Positions 17,914 through 29,926 of a stretch of DNA of 64,000 bases are shown here, in pieces. The first letter of the stretch is position 1. The number at the start of each line of letters is the position of its first letter. The DNA lies in contig CASDRB010000013.1 in assembly GCA_949283025.1 (NCBI GenBank), positions 42,484 through 106,483 on the forward strand, read 5' to 3'. Position numbers and translations under genes: made by a program. The DNA is from an uncultured bacterium. Lineage in GTDB: Bacteria; Bacillota_I; Bacilli_A; RFN20; CAG-826. A model generated the notes under the pieces. That model worked only from the letters and a program-made list of their open reading frames with translations. It was not told the DNA's origin and did no database searches.

Positions 17914-19194
17914 TTATTTAATTGGCTTTAAAACTTTTAATCCACCCATGAATGGTTGCAAACATTCTGGGATTTTAACAGATCCATCGCTTTGTTGGAG
18001 TTGTTCTAATAAAGCCGGAAACACTCTAGAGGTTGCCAACCCAGAACCATTTAATGTGTGTGCAAATTTTGTTTTTCCACTTTCTTTATCACGGTAGCGA
18101 ATCATTCCTCTTCTTGCTTGGTAATCTCTAGCATTAGAAACCGAAGACACTTCTTTATAAATGCCGATTGAAGGAATCCAAACTTCTATATCATAAGTTC
18201 TTGCCATAGAATGAGAAATATCGCCCGCCGCTAATTTGGATAATTGATAGTGAAGCCCAAGTTTTTGAAGTAATCTTTCGGCTTTGTTTACCATTTCTTC
18301 AAATGCGGCGTCGCTATTTTCTTGAGTGGTATATTGCACCATTTCTACTTTGTTAAATTGATAACCGCGAATCGTGCCTCTTTCTTCAGTTCGATAACTT
18401 CCTGCTTCTTTTCGATAACATGGTGTGTATGCAAAATATTTTTTAGGCAATTCGTCATAAGATAATATTTCATCGCGATGATAATTAACCAAAGCAGTTT
18501 CGGCGGTTGGAAGCAAGAATCGTTTGGGTTCAACGTTTTCTAACCAAAATACATCTTCTTTAAATTTTGGGAATTGGCCCGCCACAAACCCAGATTGCTC
18601 GTTTAATAGATGTGGCGGCAATAAAAACATATATCCGTCTTTTAAATGCTCGCTGATGAAAAAGTTAATCAAAGCCCATTCAAGTTGTGCGCCTAAATTG
18701 GTGTAGACCCAAGAACCTCGCCCTGCAATTTTGGCGCCTCTTTCAAAATCGATTAAACCAAGTGATTCACAAAGTTCAACATGATCTTTAAATTTAAAAT
18801 CAAATTTAGGTTTTTCTAAATAAGATCTAATTGGTTTATTATTTTCTTTTCCGCCTCCTAATAAATCGTCATCAGGGATATTAGGTAAAGCAGCGACAAA
18901 ATCGAATATATTTTTTTCTAAAATAGCCAATTTTTCTTCTAAATCTTTGTTTTTTGCACCTAATTCTTTAACTTTTGCAAAGATTTCATTAACGTTGCCG
19001 CCTTCTTTTTTTACTTGTGGAACGGTTTTAGAAAGGCGGTTTTGCTCTGCTTTGTTAGACTCTGTTAAAAGCAATAATTCCTTTCTTTGCTTATCCCATT
19101 TTAGAAATTGGCTAAAATCAACCTCGTATAACTTTCTTTTCAAGGCTTCTTTTACTTTGTCTGGGTTTTCTCTAATTATATTAATGTCAATCAT
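17914..19194 (-). CDS. serS: Serine--tRNA ligase
   Basis: 426 residues, normal length. It charges tRNA-Ser with serine. The N-terminal antiparallel coiled-coil arm spans about residues 28-105. The class II catalytic core carries motif 2 around CYRKEAGSYRTEERGTIRGY and motif 3 around NGSGLATSRVFPALLEQ. The start overlaps the end of the upstream glycosyltransferase gene by 8 nt, with GGAGGT inside that gene, so translation is coupled. It is the last gene of the dnaA-to-serS minus-strand set. No T-box was seen upstream, as expected for an internal gene. Confidence 0.97.
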   Translation of the reverse strand: MIDINIIRENPDKVKEALKRKLYEVDFSQFLKWDKQRKELLLLTESNKAEQNRLSKTVPQVKKEGGNVNEIFAKVKELGAKNKDLEEKLAILEKNIFDFVAALPNIPDDDLLGGGKENNKPIRSYLEKPKFDFKFKDHVELCESLGLIDFERGAKIAGRGSWVYTNLGAQLEWALINFFISEHLKDGYMFLLPPHLLNEQSGFVAGQFPKFKEDVFWLENVEPKRFLLPTAETALVNYHRDEILSYDELPKKYFAYTPCYRKEAGSYRTEERGTIRGYQFNKVEMVQYTTQENSDAAFEEMVNKAERLLQKLGLHYQLSKLAAGDISHSMARTYDIEVWIPSIGIYKEVSSVSNARDYQARRGMIRYRDKESGKTKFAHTLNGSGLATSRVFPALLEQLQQSDGSVKIPECLQPFMGGLKVLKPIK

Positions 19195-20227
19195 CTTGGG
19201 TTTGACCTCCGTTTATATTTGTTAATTCTTGTTGATAAATTGATTTGAGTTGCTCGCCAATATTTTCTACAGAATATTTTTTTACTTCTTCATAAGCTTC
19301 AAAAATTGTCGACTTGCTTTTGCCTTCTAGACAATCTTTTGTTAAAGCTGCTAATGTTTCACTAAAAGAGGCAATGTGGGCGTTGACACCATCTTGCAAT
19401 ATTCCATCAAACACCGCTTGTTTTCTAACGACCAATTCACATTTAGCAGCCATTGCTTCTAAAATAGAAATCACACCTGCATAGCGATAGCAAGGGAGCA
19501 TAAATACATCGGCGTTGATTAATGCGCTGCGATAAATATCATCAGGGCATATTTCTTTAAAATGACAGTTTTTTGGAGCTTTTTTAATCAACGATTTTAT
19601 TTGTTTGTTGGCAACCGTGTCTGAACTAGCTTGCCCAAAAAAATAAAATATTGCATCTGGGCATTTGTTCGCCGCTAAAATAAAAGCGTTTATTCCTTCT
19701 ATAGAACCATAATCGCCGTTTCCAACAACTAATTTGTGATTTTTTTCTTCTTTAAAATATCGATAAAACAATTCTTTTTCATCATCTCTAGAAAAATCAA
19801 ATCGCGAAAAATTGACTCCTGGTAAAACAACAGAGAATTTATTGTCGACGCCGTTGGCTTTTAAAAGATCTTCTGCTGATTTGCTTGGTATAATAACCCG
19901 ATTGATTTTATTTAAAAATTTTAAGGCTTTATTAGAAATGGTGTAAGTAATTTTTCCATCATCGTCTTTAAAATCTAAAAAAGAGGCTCCAGCATCACTT
20001 TCGCACATCAAAACCGAGGCGATGATAGGAACATTTTTTTCATTAGCGGCAACAACTTTGGCATAATCATCATAGGATATTAAATGAACAATATCATAAT
20101 CATCATCCAACGATGAAGTATATGAAACACCAGCCAGTTTCAAGGCTCCTTTGATTGTTTTTCTTAATCTGGAGCCTTCAAAACCGTCTTGTTTTTTGTT
20201 TGGTTGAAATAAAATCAAAACTTTCAT
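19187..20227 (-). CDS. GT4-type glycosyltransferase, probably glycolipid-related
   Basis: 346 residues, with the two-Rossmann-fold outline of GT-B enzymes. It begins MKVLILFQPNKK and has DIVHL in place of the DIAHL of the 53-kb glycosyltransferase, which suggests a shared family. The C-terminal donor-binding region has GVISILEAMAAKCELVV, a weak form of the E-x7-E motif: only the second Glu (LEA) is conserved. It lies 33 nt downstream of gyrA and overlaps serS by 8 nt. Glycosyl-diacylglycerol synthesis is a plausible role by analogy with CpoA-like enzymes, but donor and acceptor are unknown and activity could be altered by the motif change. Confidence 0.75.
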   Translation of the reverse strand: MKVLILFQPNKKQDGFEGSRLRKTIKGALKLAGVSYTSSLDDDYDIVHLISYDDYAKVVAANEKNVPIIASVLMCESDAGASFLDFKDDDGKITYTISNKALKFLNKINRVIIPSKSAEDLLKANGVDNKFSVVLPGVNFSRFDFSRDDEKELFYRYFKEEKNHKLVVGNGDYGSIEGINAFILAANKCPDAIFYFFGQASSDTVANKQIKSLIKKAPKNCHFKEICPDDIYRSALINADVFMLPCYRYAGVISILEAMAAKCELVVRKQAVFDGILQDGVNAHIASFSETLAALTKDCLEGKSKSTIFEAYEEVKKYSVENIGEQLKSIYQQELTNINGGQTQDD

Positions 20228-20260
20228 AGTCTCAATTATATGACACTGATAACGTTTTAT

Positions 20261-22825
20261 TTACTGAATGTTGTTATCTTGGTCGGTTTCTTGGTGGTTG
20301 TCATTATTTGATGTATTATCTTGGTTTTCTTCGCTAGAAGTTTCTTCTTCAACTTCTTCTTCGTGAGCAACAATAGCAATCGATGAGACGCGTTGCTTTT
20401 CTTCGATGCGAATAATTTTAACACCTTGTGTATTTCTTCCAGCAATTTTGATTTGTTCAATAGGTGTGCGGATGACAATACCGTTGATTGTAATAACCAT
20501 CAAATCCTCATCACCTTCAACAGCGCGAATTCCAACTAATTTCCCAACTTTATCAGTTGATTTAATAGTGATAACGCCTTTGGCGCCGCGCGATGTCAAA
20601 CGATAAGTTTCGGCTAAACTTAATTTTCCATAACCTTTATCGGTAATTGCTAAAATATATTTTCCTTCTAAAGAGGTGGTAACACCAACGCAAATTGAAC
20701 CATCAGAAACATTCATACCTTTAACACCAGCCGCTGTTCTTCCCATTGGCCTGACATCCGTTTCATAGAAATTGACCATTTTTCCATTTGAAGCAGCAAT
20801 GCCGATGATAGCGTTTCCGTCTGTTAATTTAACATCTAAAAGCATATCGCCTTCTTTTAATGAAATGGCAATTTTACCATTTTGTCTAATCGATTCAAAT
20901 TCTTTAACTGATGTGCGTTTAACGATGCCGTTAACAGTAACAAAGAACAAATGTCCTCCATCGGCGTATTCATCAGCTTGAATGATAGCCTTAACATTTT
21001 CATCTTGTTCAATGTTGATCAAGTTAATGATTGGCAAGCCTTTTGAGTTTCTTGAAAATTCTGGAACCATGTATCCGCGAACTCGATAGACTTTTCCTTT
21101 ATCAGTAAAGAACAATAAATCAGTATGCGTTTTGGTATACAGCATAATATCGACGATGTCGTTTTCGTTTGTGGACATGCCTCTAATGCCGCGTCCACCA
21201 CGATTTTGAGTTTTAAACGTGTCGACAGTTTGACGTTTGATATATCCGTTTTTTGTCAATGTGATGACGATGTCTTGCTGTGGAATTAAATCTTCGTCTT
21301 CAATATTGGACAAATCATCAGAAATTTCGGTTCGTCTTGCATCGGAATATTTTTCTTTAATTTCTAATAATTCTTTGCAAACAACTTCTACAATATTATC
21401 TCTTGATTCTAAAATATGATGATAATTTCCAATGTTGATGAGCAATTGTTGCTTTTCAGCTAACAATTTTTGTGTTTCGATACCCGTTAAACGACGCAAG
21501 GCCATCGACATGATAGCGTTTACTTGGATCTCGGTTAAACCGAATTTGTTTATTAATTCAGTTGTGGCCGCTTCAGGAGTTGGACTAGCTTTGATAATAT
21601 CAACCACTTCATCAATGTTGTCATGGCAAATAAGCAACCCTTCAACAATGTGAATTCTTGCTTCATCTTTTGCTAATAAAAACTTTGTTCTTCTTCTAAT
21701 AACTTCAACTTGGAAATCAAGATAATGTTTCAATAAATCAGTGATTGGCAAAATTTTTGGAGCCCCATCAACAAGACAAAGCATAATGACACCAAAACTA
21801 GTTTGCAATTGAGTGTTTTTATAAAGTTGATTTAATATGACTTCTGGAACCACATCTCTTCTTAATTCAATAACAACTCTAATTCCATCTTTATTTGATT
21901 CGTCACGAATATCAGTGATACCATCAATAATTTTATCACGAACCAAATTAGCCATGTTTTCAATCATGGTAGCTTTGTTAACTTGATAAGGGATTTCGGT
22001 TACAATAATACGAGATTTGCCGTGTTCTAAAGATTCAATGTGAGCTTTGGAACGAATAACAATACTTCCAGAACCAGTAGAATAAGCGTCTTTAATACCG
22101 CTTCTTCCTAAAATGATGCCACCAGTAGGAAAATCTGGACCACTGATGCAAGTTTGCATAATTTCTTCTGGGGTAATATTAGGATTATGAGCTACTGCTA
22201 CTACGCCATCAATAACCTCCCCTAAATTATGAGGAGGCATATTGGTAGCCATACCAACAGCAATACCGTTTGAACCATTAACTAACAAGTTAGGAAACCT
22301 AGATGGCAATACACTAGGTTCGATTTCGCTTCCATCATAATTATCGACAAAATCAACAGTATCGCAGTTGATGTCTCTAACCATTTCTAAAGCCAATTTA
22401 GTCATTCTGGCTTCGGTATATCTCATAGCGGCGGCTTCATCACCATCGACGCTACCAAAGTTTCCATGGCCATCAACCAATGTATAACGCATTGAAAATG
22501 GCTGGGCCAAACGCACCAAGGTTTGATAAATAGCCGAGTCGCCATGCGGGTGATATTTACCCATAACATCACCGACGATACGAGCTGATTTTTTATATGG
22601 AGAAGATGGAAGCATGCCGGTTTCATTCATGCCATAAATAATGCGGCGATGAACCGGTTTAAAACCATCTCTAACATCAGGAATAGCGCGAGCAACAATA
22701 ACTGACATCGCATAATCAAGGAACGAATTTTGAACTTGATCAACAATAGCTGTATCTTTTAAAGATGGAACAATACCTTCTTCAATTTGTTCGAGCGTTT
22801 GCTCTTTTTTAATATCTTCTGACAT
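20261..22825 (-). CDS. gyrA: DNA gyrase subunit A
   Basis: 854 residues. GyrA cuts and rejoins DNA in the A2B2 gyrase that introduces negative supercoils. The catalytic Tyr lies in [12 protein letters not shown]. The C-terminal beta-pinwheel has the GyrA-box-like [10 protein letters not shown]. In the quinolone-binding helix the sequence is [14 protein letters not shown]: the Ser (E. coli 83) is kept, but the acidic residue at the position of E. coli Asp87 is Gln. The protein ends in a highly acidic Asn/Glu/Asp tail of about 35 residues. ATG is 14 nt after gyrB, with AAGGAG upstream. Confidence 0.98.
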   Translation of the reverse strand: MSEDIKKEQTLEQIEEGIVPSLKDTAIVDQVQNSFLDYAMSVIVARAIPDVRDGFKPVHRRIIYGMNETGMLPSSPYKKSARIVGDVMGKYHPHGDSAIYQTLVRLAQPFSMRYTLVDGHGNFGSVDGDEAAAMRYTEARMTKLALEMVRDINCDTVDFVDNYDGSEIEPSVLPSRFPNLLVNGSNGIAVGMATNMPPHNLGEVIDGVVAVAHNPNITPEEIMQTCISGPDFPTGGIILGRSGIKDAYSTGSGSIVIRSKAHIESLEHGKSRIIVTEIPYQVNKATMIENMANLVRDKIIDGITDIRDESNKDGIRVVIELRRDVVPEVILNQLYKNTQLQTSFGVIMLCLVDGAPKILPITDLLKHYLDFQVEVIRRRTKFLLAKDEARIHIVEGLLICHDNIDEVVDIIKASPTPEAATTELINKFGLTEIQVNAIMSMALRRLTGIETQKLLAEKQQLLINIGNYHHILESRDNIVEVVCKELLEIKEKYSDARRTEISDDLSNIEDEDLIPQQDIVITLTKNGYIKRQTVDTFKTQNRGGRGIRGMSTNENDIVDIMLYTKTHTDLLFFTDKGKVYRVRGYMVPEFSRNSKGLPIINLINIEQDENVKAIIQADEYADGGHLFFVTVNGIVKRTSVKEFESIRQNGKIAISLKEGDMLLDVKLTDGNAIIGIAASNGKMVNFYETDVRPMGRTAAGVKGMNVSDGSICVGVTTSLEGKYILAITDKGYGKLSLAETYRLTSRGAKGVITIKSTDKVGKLVGIRAVEGDEDLMVITINGIVIRTPIEQIKIAGRNTQGVKIIRIEEKQRVSSIAIVAHEEEVEEETSSEENQDNTSNNDNHQETDQDNNIQ

Positions 22826-22839
22826 AAAATTCTCCTTGA

Positions 22840-25992
<3,153 letters not shown>

Positions 25993-25993
<1 letters not shown>

Positions 25994-26214
25994 TATTTGG
26001 ATATTTCAAATAAGTTACCTGAAACTTCAATAATATCTTTAGGATACAATTTTCGACCTCTTCGATTTTCTAACTCCCCATTGACCAAAACTTTATTTTC
26101 ATTCAAATAAATTTTGGCTTGGCCTCCTGAATCGATAAGATCTGCCAATTTGAGCAATTGCTGGAGTTGCACATAATTGGTTTTAATCCTAATTTTGATT
26201 GTTTTTTTATTCAT
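25993..26214 (-). CDS. yaaA: S4-domain RNA-binding protein YaaA (RlbA-like)
   Basis: 73 residues forming a single S4-type RNA-binding fold: LKLADLIDSGGQAKIYLNE, NKVLVNGELENRRGRKLYPK, DIIEVSGN. Proteins of this type lie between dnaN and recF in most Bacilli and are thought to act in ribosome assembly. SD AGGAAG. It has a 185-nt AT-rich upstream gap after the dnaN terminator, so it probably starts its own transcript. Confidence 0.93.
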
Positions 26215-26365
26215 AAAAACTTCCTGGATATATTATATAATATATAAGTTTAAAAAACTACATAATTTTAACAATTATTCGCAATCAAAAAATAACTAAT
26301 TTTTAATAGTTTGCGTTTGATGTGAGCAATATTTTAATAAGATGATGTGTTTTGTGTTAAAATAA

Positions 26366-26392
26366 TAAAAAAACCAGCTATAAGCTGGTTTA
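26366..26392 (-). terminator. Terminator of dnaN
   Basis: The minus strand reads AAACCAGC, loop TTATA, GCTGGTTT, followed by a T run. It separates dnaA-dnaN from yaaA-recF-gyrBA-serS. The rest of the 26215-26399 gap is AT-rich; it holds no gene. Confidence 0.85.
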
Positions 26393-26399
26393 ATTAAAA

Positions 26400-27521
26400 T
26401 TAATAAGTTCTCATCGGCGTTACAACTTGCACGACAGAATCGTCGTCGTCATTTTTAATAATAAACGGTTTCATTTCTCCAACAAACGCGATAGTAACAT
26501 CTGTGCATCCTAATGATCTAATGGCCGCTAAGACAAACTCATTATTAAAACTTACTTCAAGTCTTTGACCTTCGTATTTACAAGTTTCAATTCTTTCGCT
26601 CGCAGAACCGATTTGTGACGACTTTGAAGTGACTTCAACTTTAGAATCAGACATCGATAAATTAACAACATTTTCTCTTTCGATGGATAGCAAAGAAACG
26701 CGCTCAATTGCTTTGATCATGTCATTAGCATTAACTTGCAGCACATAATTAATATTTCTTGGCACGATGTTTTTTGTATTGGGATAATCACCGCTTTGCA
26801 AACGAGTGGCAACGACTGTTTTACCTAAAGAAAACAAAGCTTTCTTATCAGACATAGCAATATCAACAAAAGGAGCGCCTTCGGCTAAATGCGCAACTTC
26901 GACAAGCATTTTGGCGGATATATTGGCAACAAATCGAATAGAGACATCAATATCTAAAGTTTTTCTTGCCATTCTTGCCGAATCGGTTGCTGTCGCTGTT
27001 AATTTGCCATCGACAGCTTCTAAATTGATAGCGGTTAATATTGGTCTTTGTTCTTTGGTAGATGCTGCAAAGGCTGTTTGGTCAATCAATGTCGCAAAAT
27101 CAGCAAAAGTGAGTTCTAAAAATTGACCATCTGGTTCCAAATCCAAATCAGGATATTCTTCTGATCTAATACAATTGAGCTTGAATTCTGATTTTCCATC
27201 AGATATAACTGCTATTGTTGAATCTATGACATCAAGGGTTAATTCATTAGAATCTATTCTCCTGGCTATCTCTGTTATAATTTTAGCGTTAATTAAAGTG
27301 GAGCCTTCTTTATAATTCCTAATAATTTCTTTCCCGTTTTCAGAATAAGGAATCATTGTTTTGATTGTCAAATCGTTATTGGAACCAGTTAAATATAGTC
27401 CAGTTTCATCTAAATCTATCTTTAAATTATTTAAAACGGGTATAGCTGATTTAGATGCTACAGCTCTAGAAGCAATGTTTAATCCTTTAAGAAAATCTTC
27501 TCTTGAAATCGTAAACTTCAT
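26400..27521 (-). CDS. dnaN: DNA polymerase III beta subunit (sliding clamp)
   Basis: 373 residues, normal length for the three-domain clamp that tethers polymerase to DNA. It begins MKFTISREDFLKGLNIASRAVASKSAIPVLNNL, as is typical, and ends with VVQVVTPMRTY, close to the conserved P-M-R motif of beta clamps. It lies downstream of dnaA with a 135-nt gap that contains a DnaA-box-like site. SD AAGGAAA. Confidence 0.98.
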   Translation of the reverse strand: MKFTISREDFLKGLNIASRAVASKSAIPVLNNLKIDLDETGLYLTGSNNDLTIKTMIPYSENGKEIIRNYKEGSTLINAKIITEIARRIDSNELTLDVIDSTIAVISDGKSEFKLNCIRSEEYPDLDLEPDGQFLELTFADFATLIDQTAFAASTKEQRPILTAINLEAVDGKLTATATDSARMARKTLDIDVSIRFVANISAKMLVEVAHLAEGAPFVDIAMSDKKALFSLGKTVVATRLQSGDYPNTKNIVPRNINYVLQVNANDMIKAIERVSLLSIERENVVNLSMSDSKVEVTSKSSQIGSASERIETCKYEGQRLEVSFNNEFVLAAIRSLGCTDVTIAFVGEMKPFIIKNDDDDSVVQVVTPMRTY

Positions 27522-27656
27522 AATATTTTTCCTTTCTTTTCATTTATTAATATTATTAATAATAGATATAGTGGATTTTGTGGAAAATCTGCATTTTTTA
27601 ACAACAATTATTATACCACTCAAACTATTTTATAACCACTATTTATTTATAATAAA
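27522..27656. other. dnaA-dnaN intergenic part of the origin region
   Basis: 135 nt, very AT-rich, with TTATTAATATTATTAATAAT-type sequence near 27543-27562 and one DnaA-box-like TGTGGAAAA (27579-27587). In Bacillus-type origins the segment downstream of dnaA contains boxes and the unwinding element; that role is inferred. Confidence 0.55.
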
Positions 27657-29018
27657 TCATTCCTTTTTTATTCTTGATTTTAGCTCTGAAATAGCCTGTT
27701 TCATCATCTCGTCGTTTTTCAACAATTTATCCACATTCGAAATGCCTGACATAACTGTTGTGTGATCTTTGCCGCCAAATGCTTGACCAATTTTTTTAAG
27801 AGGTGTGTCCAAAGTGTTTCTTATCAAATACATTGCTACGTGTCTAGCTAATACAATTTGATGATTTCGTGAATTTCCGGTTAAAACAAAAGGTGTCAAG
27901 TTATAATAATCAGCTACCAAAGAAATAATTTTTTGCTCTGTTATTTCGTCTTGTATGAATTTACCACCCACCATCGTGGAAATTGCTTCAACTGCTATGG
28001 TGATATCTATATGGTTTGTTTGTTTTAAAATAGCATGATAAACCAATTTGTTTAAAGCGCCCTCTAATTCCCTAACGTTTTTAGAAAATTTGTCGGCCAA
28101 CAATATTAAACTAGCATCATCGAATGTTAATTCTGATAGATTGTTTGATTTTATTTTCTTTTTTAAAATCGCCAAGCAAGATTCGCTGTCAGGTTCGTTT
28201 ATTTGCACGGTAAGTCCGGATGCAAATCTTGTCACTAACCTTTGTTCTATATCTTTTAGCTCGTTTGGTTGCCTATCGGAAGTGATTACGATTTGTTTGC
28301 CTGAGCGAACTAAATCATTAAACACATAATAAAATAACTCTTGCGTCTTTTTTTTGTCGTTTAAAAACTGGATATCATCGATTAAAAAAGCATCGACGCT
28401 CCTGCAATAATCTCTTAAAGAGGATGTGTCTTTTCCAGATGTTAAACTTTTGACGTATTCATTGAAAAAATCGTCGCTTGTAACGCAAATAATTTTAGCT
28501 CCTGGTTTGTTTGTTTTGATATAATTACCTATTGAATGGAGCAAGTGAGTTTTTCCAAGTCCTGATTCAGAATGAATAAACAAAGGATTAAACATTTTGC
28601 CAGGGTTAGAAGCAATCATTATTGCCGCTTGCGCCGCAGAACGATTAAAAGCACCGATAACAAAATTATCAAAATTTAAATTGGGATTAATGTATGATTC
28701 TTTAAATATTTCTTCTTGCTTGCTTGGCAAAATATTTTTTTCAGCTTCTTTGATATCTTCGCTAGTAATTAATACTAATTTAAAATTAGACTCGGTTGTT
28801 TCTAATAAAATATCATGAAGGATATCAATATATTTGGTATTTATTAACTGAGCCGCCAAAGATGTATTGACAACGACATAAATTGTGTCTTCTTTTATTT
28901 CGTGAATGAAAGATCCATCAAAAAAATTATCAAAGATATTTCTATCATCTAATCTGATTTTGACTTTTTCTAGCACTCTTTGCCACAGTTGAGCCGCTTC
29001 TGATACAGAAAATTTCAT
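27657..29018 (-). CDS. dnaA: Chromosomal replication initiator protein DnaA
   Basis: 453 residues. Domain I is at the N terminus, followed by a short linker and the AAA+ domain with Walker A SESGLGKTHLLHS (about residues 150-162) and Walker B DAFLIDDIQFLNDKK. The C-terminal DNA-binding domain IV carries FGGKDHTTVMSG. It binds DnaA boxes in oriC and melts the origin. A consensus box, TTATCCACA (27727-27735), lies inside the 3' end of the gene itself. The leader is only about 10 nt from the predicted transcription start and has no SD. Confidence 0.98.
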   Translation of the reverse strand: MKFSVSEAAQLWQRVLEKVKIRLDDRNIFDNFFDGSFIHEIKEDTIYVVVNTSLAAQLINTKYIDILHDILLETTESNFKLVLITSEDIKEAEKNILPSKQEEIFKESYINPNLNFDNFVIGAFNRSAAQAAIMIASNPGKMFNPLFIHSESGLGKTHLLHSIGNYIKTNKPGAKIICVTSDDFFNEYVKSLTSGKDTSSLRDYCRSVDAFLIDDIQFLNDKKKTQELFYYVFNDLVRSGKQIVITSDRQPNELKDIEQRLVTRFASGLTVQINEPDSESCLAILKKKIKSNNLSELTFDDASLILLADKFSKNVRELEGALNKLVYHAILKQTNHIDITIAVEAISTMVGGKFIQDEITEQKIISLVADYYNLTPFVLTGNSRNHQIVLARHVAMYLIRNTLDTPLKKIGQAFGGKDHTTVMSGISNVDKLLKNDEMMKQAISELKSRIKKE

Positions 29019-29021
29019 AGT

Positions 29022-29063
29022 TTTAACAAGTTAAATTATATAGATATCCACAAGCCGTGTAAA
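29022..29063 (-). promoter_or_regulatory. dnaA promoter with embedded DnaA box
   Basis: Minus strand TTTACA (29063-29058), 17-nt spacer, TATAAT (29040-29035). The DnaA-box-like TGTGGATAT lies inside the spacer, which suggests autorepression. The perfect palindrome TTTAAC-TT-GTTAAA (29035-29022) covers the predicted transcription start. Confidence 0.7.
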
Positions 29064-29362
29064 CTCAAAAATACTCAATTTTTAGTTTTCCACAAAAAAG
29101 TTATATTTTTGCTTGTTTTGTGCTTGGAAAAATGTTTTCCACAAAGTTTTAATGTGGATAAATGTGTGGAAAACACATTGTGTGGTTTTGTTTTATGTGA
29201 AAATGTTTATATTTGCTCAAAAAACTAAGCAAATACTCATATTTAGTTATTTATAACTATTGTTATTAATTGCGCATTGTCAGCTATGTGGAAAACGATT
29301 GTATGCAAACTCAAAAATGTTTTTTGTAAGAAGAATCTATCTTTTCAAAGATATTTATTTGT

Positions 29363-29392
29363 TTGACAACCTTACATACGCATACGTATAAT
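29363..29392 (+). promoter_or_regulatory. Sigma-A promoter of rpmH-rnpA-yidC-jag
   Basis: Consensus TTGACA (29363-29368), 18-nt spacer, consensus TATAAT (29387-29392), about 46 nt upstream of rpmH. Confidence 0.85.
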
Positions 29393-29438
29393 TTTTATTG
29401 CGTACATTTATGTATTTTTAAGTTGAAAGGAAAAGAGT

Positions 29439-29573
29439 ATGAAAAGAACATATCAACCAAGTAAGATTAAACACGCTCATAAGGCTGGTTTCAGAGCAAA
29501 AATGAAAACAGCAGGCGGTCGCAAAGTATTAGCAAGAAGAAGAGCTAAAGGAAGAAAGAAAATCGCAGCTTAA
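29439..29573 (+). CDS. rpmH: 50S ribosomal protein L34
   Basis: 44 residues, starting [20 protein letters not shown] and ending [12 protein letters not shown]. Length, high Lys/Arg content and the conserved K-R-T-Y-Q-P start identify L34 of the large ribosomal subunit. SD AAAGGAAAAG. It is the first gene of the rightward operon and lies next to rnpA, the standard bacterial order. Confidence 0.98.
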   Translation: MKRTYQPSKIKHAHKAGFRAKMKTAGGRKVLARRRAKGRKKIAA

Positions 29574-29587
29574 TAAGGGAGCATCCA

Positions 29588-29926
29588 GTGAAGAAAATTT
29601 ACCGCGTTACATCAAACGAAGATTTTGCAAAAATTGTCCATCAAGGCAAAACAAAGAAAAATAGTATATACACAATACATTATTTAAAAAACGATTTGGG
29701 TTTTGTAAGAATTGGATTATCTGTTTCCAAAAAGATTGGTGTGGCGGTTAAACGAAATCGCATCAAGCGTCAAATAAGATCTATGTTAAATGATTTAATT
29801 AATTTTAACGAAAATTCAATTGACGTTATTGTGGTTGTTAAAGATTTGTTTTTAAATAATGATTTTTGGCAAAATAAGGAAAATTTGAAATCTTTAATAA
29901 CATTTATTCACGGAGAAAATAAATGA
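29588..29926 (+). CDS. rnpA: Ribonuclease P protein component
   Basis: 112 residues, starting with GTG 29588 behind GGGAG. It is the protein subunit that helps the RNase P RNA cut tRNA 5' leaders. The basic RNR-type motif is present in KRNRIKRQIRSML (about residues 58-70), preceded by RIGLSVSKKIGVAV. The end overlaps yidC by 4 nt (ATGA). The RNase P RNA gene itself is not in this window. Confidence 0.96.
   Translation: MKKIYRVTSNEDFAKIVHQGKTKKNSIYTIHYLKNDLGFVRIGLSVSKKIGVAVKRNRIKRQIRSMLNDLINFNENSIDVIVVVKDLFLNNDFWQNKENLKSLITFIHGENK

Larger units (their letters stand above)
29019..29438. other. oriC: oriC region with DnaA-box cluster
   Basis: 420 nt between divergent dnaA and rpmH without a gene. 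It holds one consensus box TGTGGATAA (29153-29161) and near-consensus boxes ATATCCACA (29044-29052), TTTTCCACA (29086-29094 and 29135-29143) and TGTGGAAAA (29165-29173 and 29287-29295). A strongly AT-rich part lies around 29200-29275. Flanking gene orientation switches here, consistent with bidirectional replication. Transcription signals for dnaA and rpmH sit at its two ends. Confidence 0.85.
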
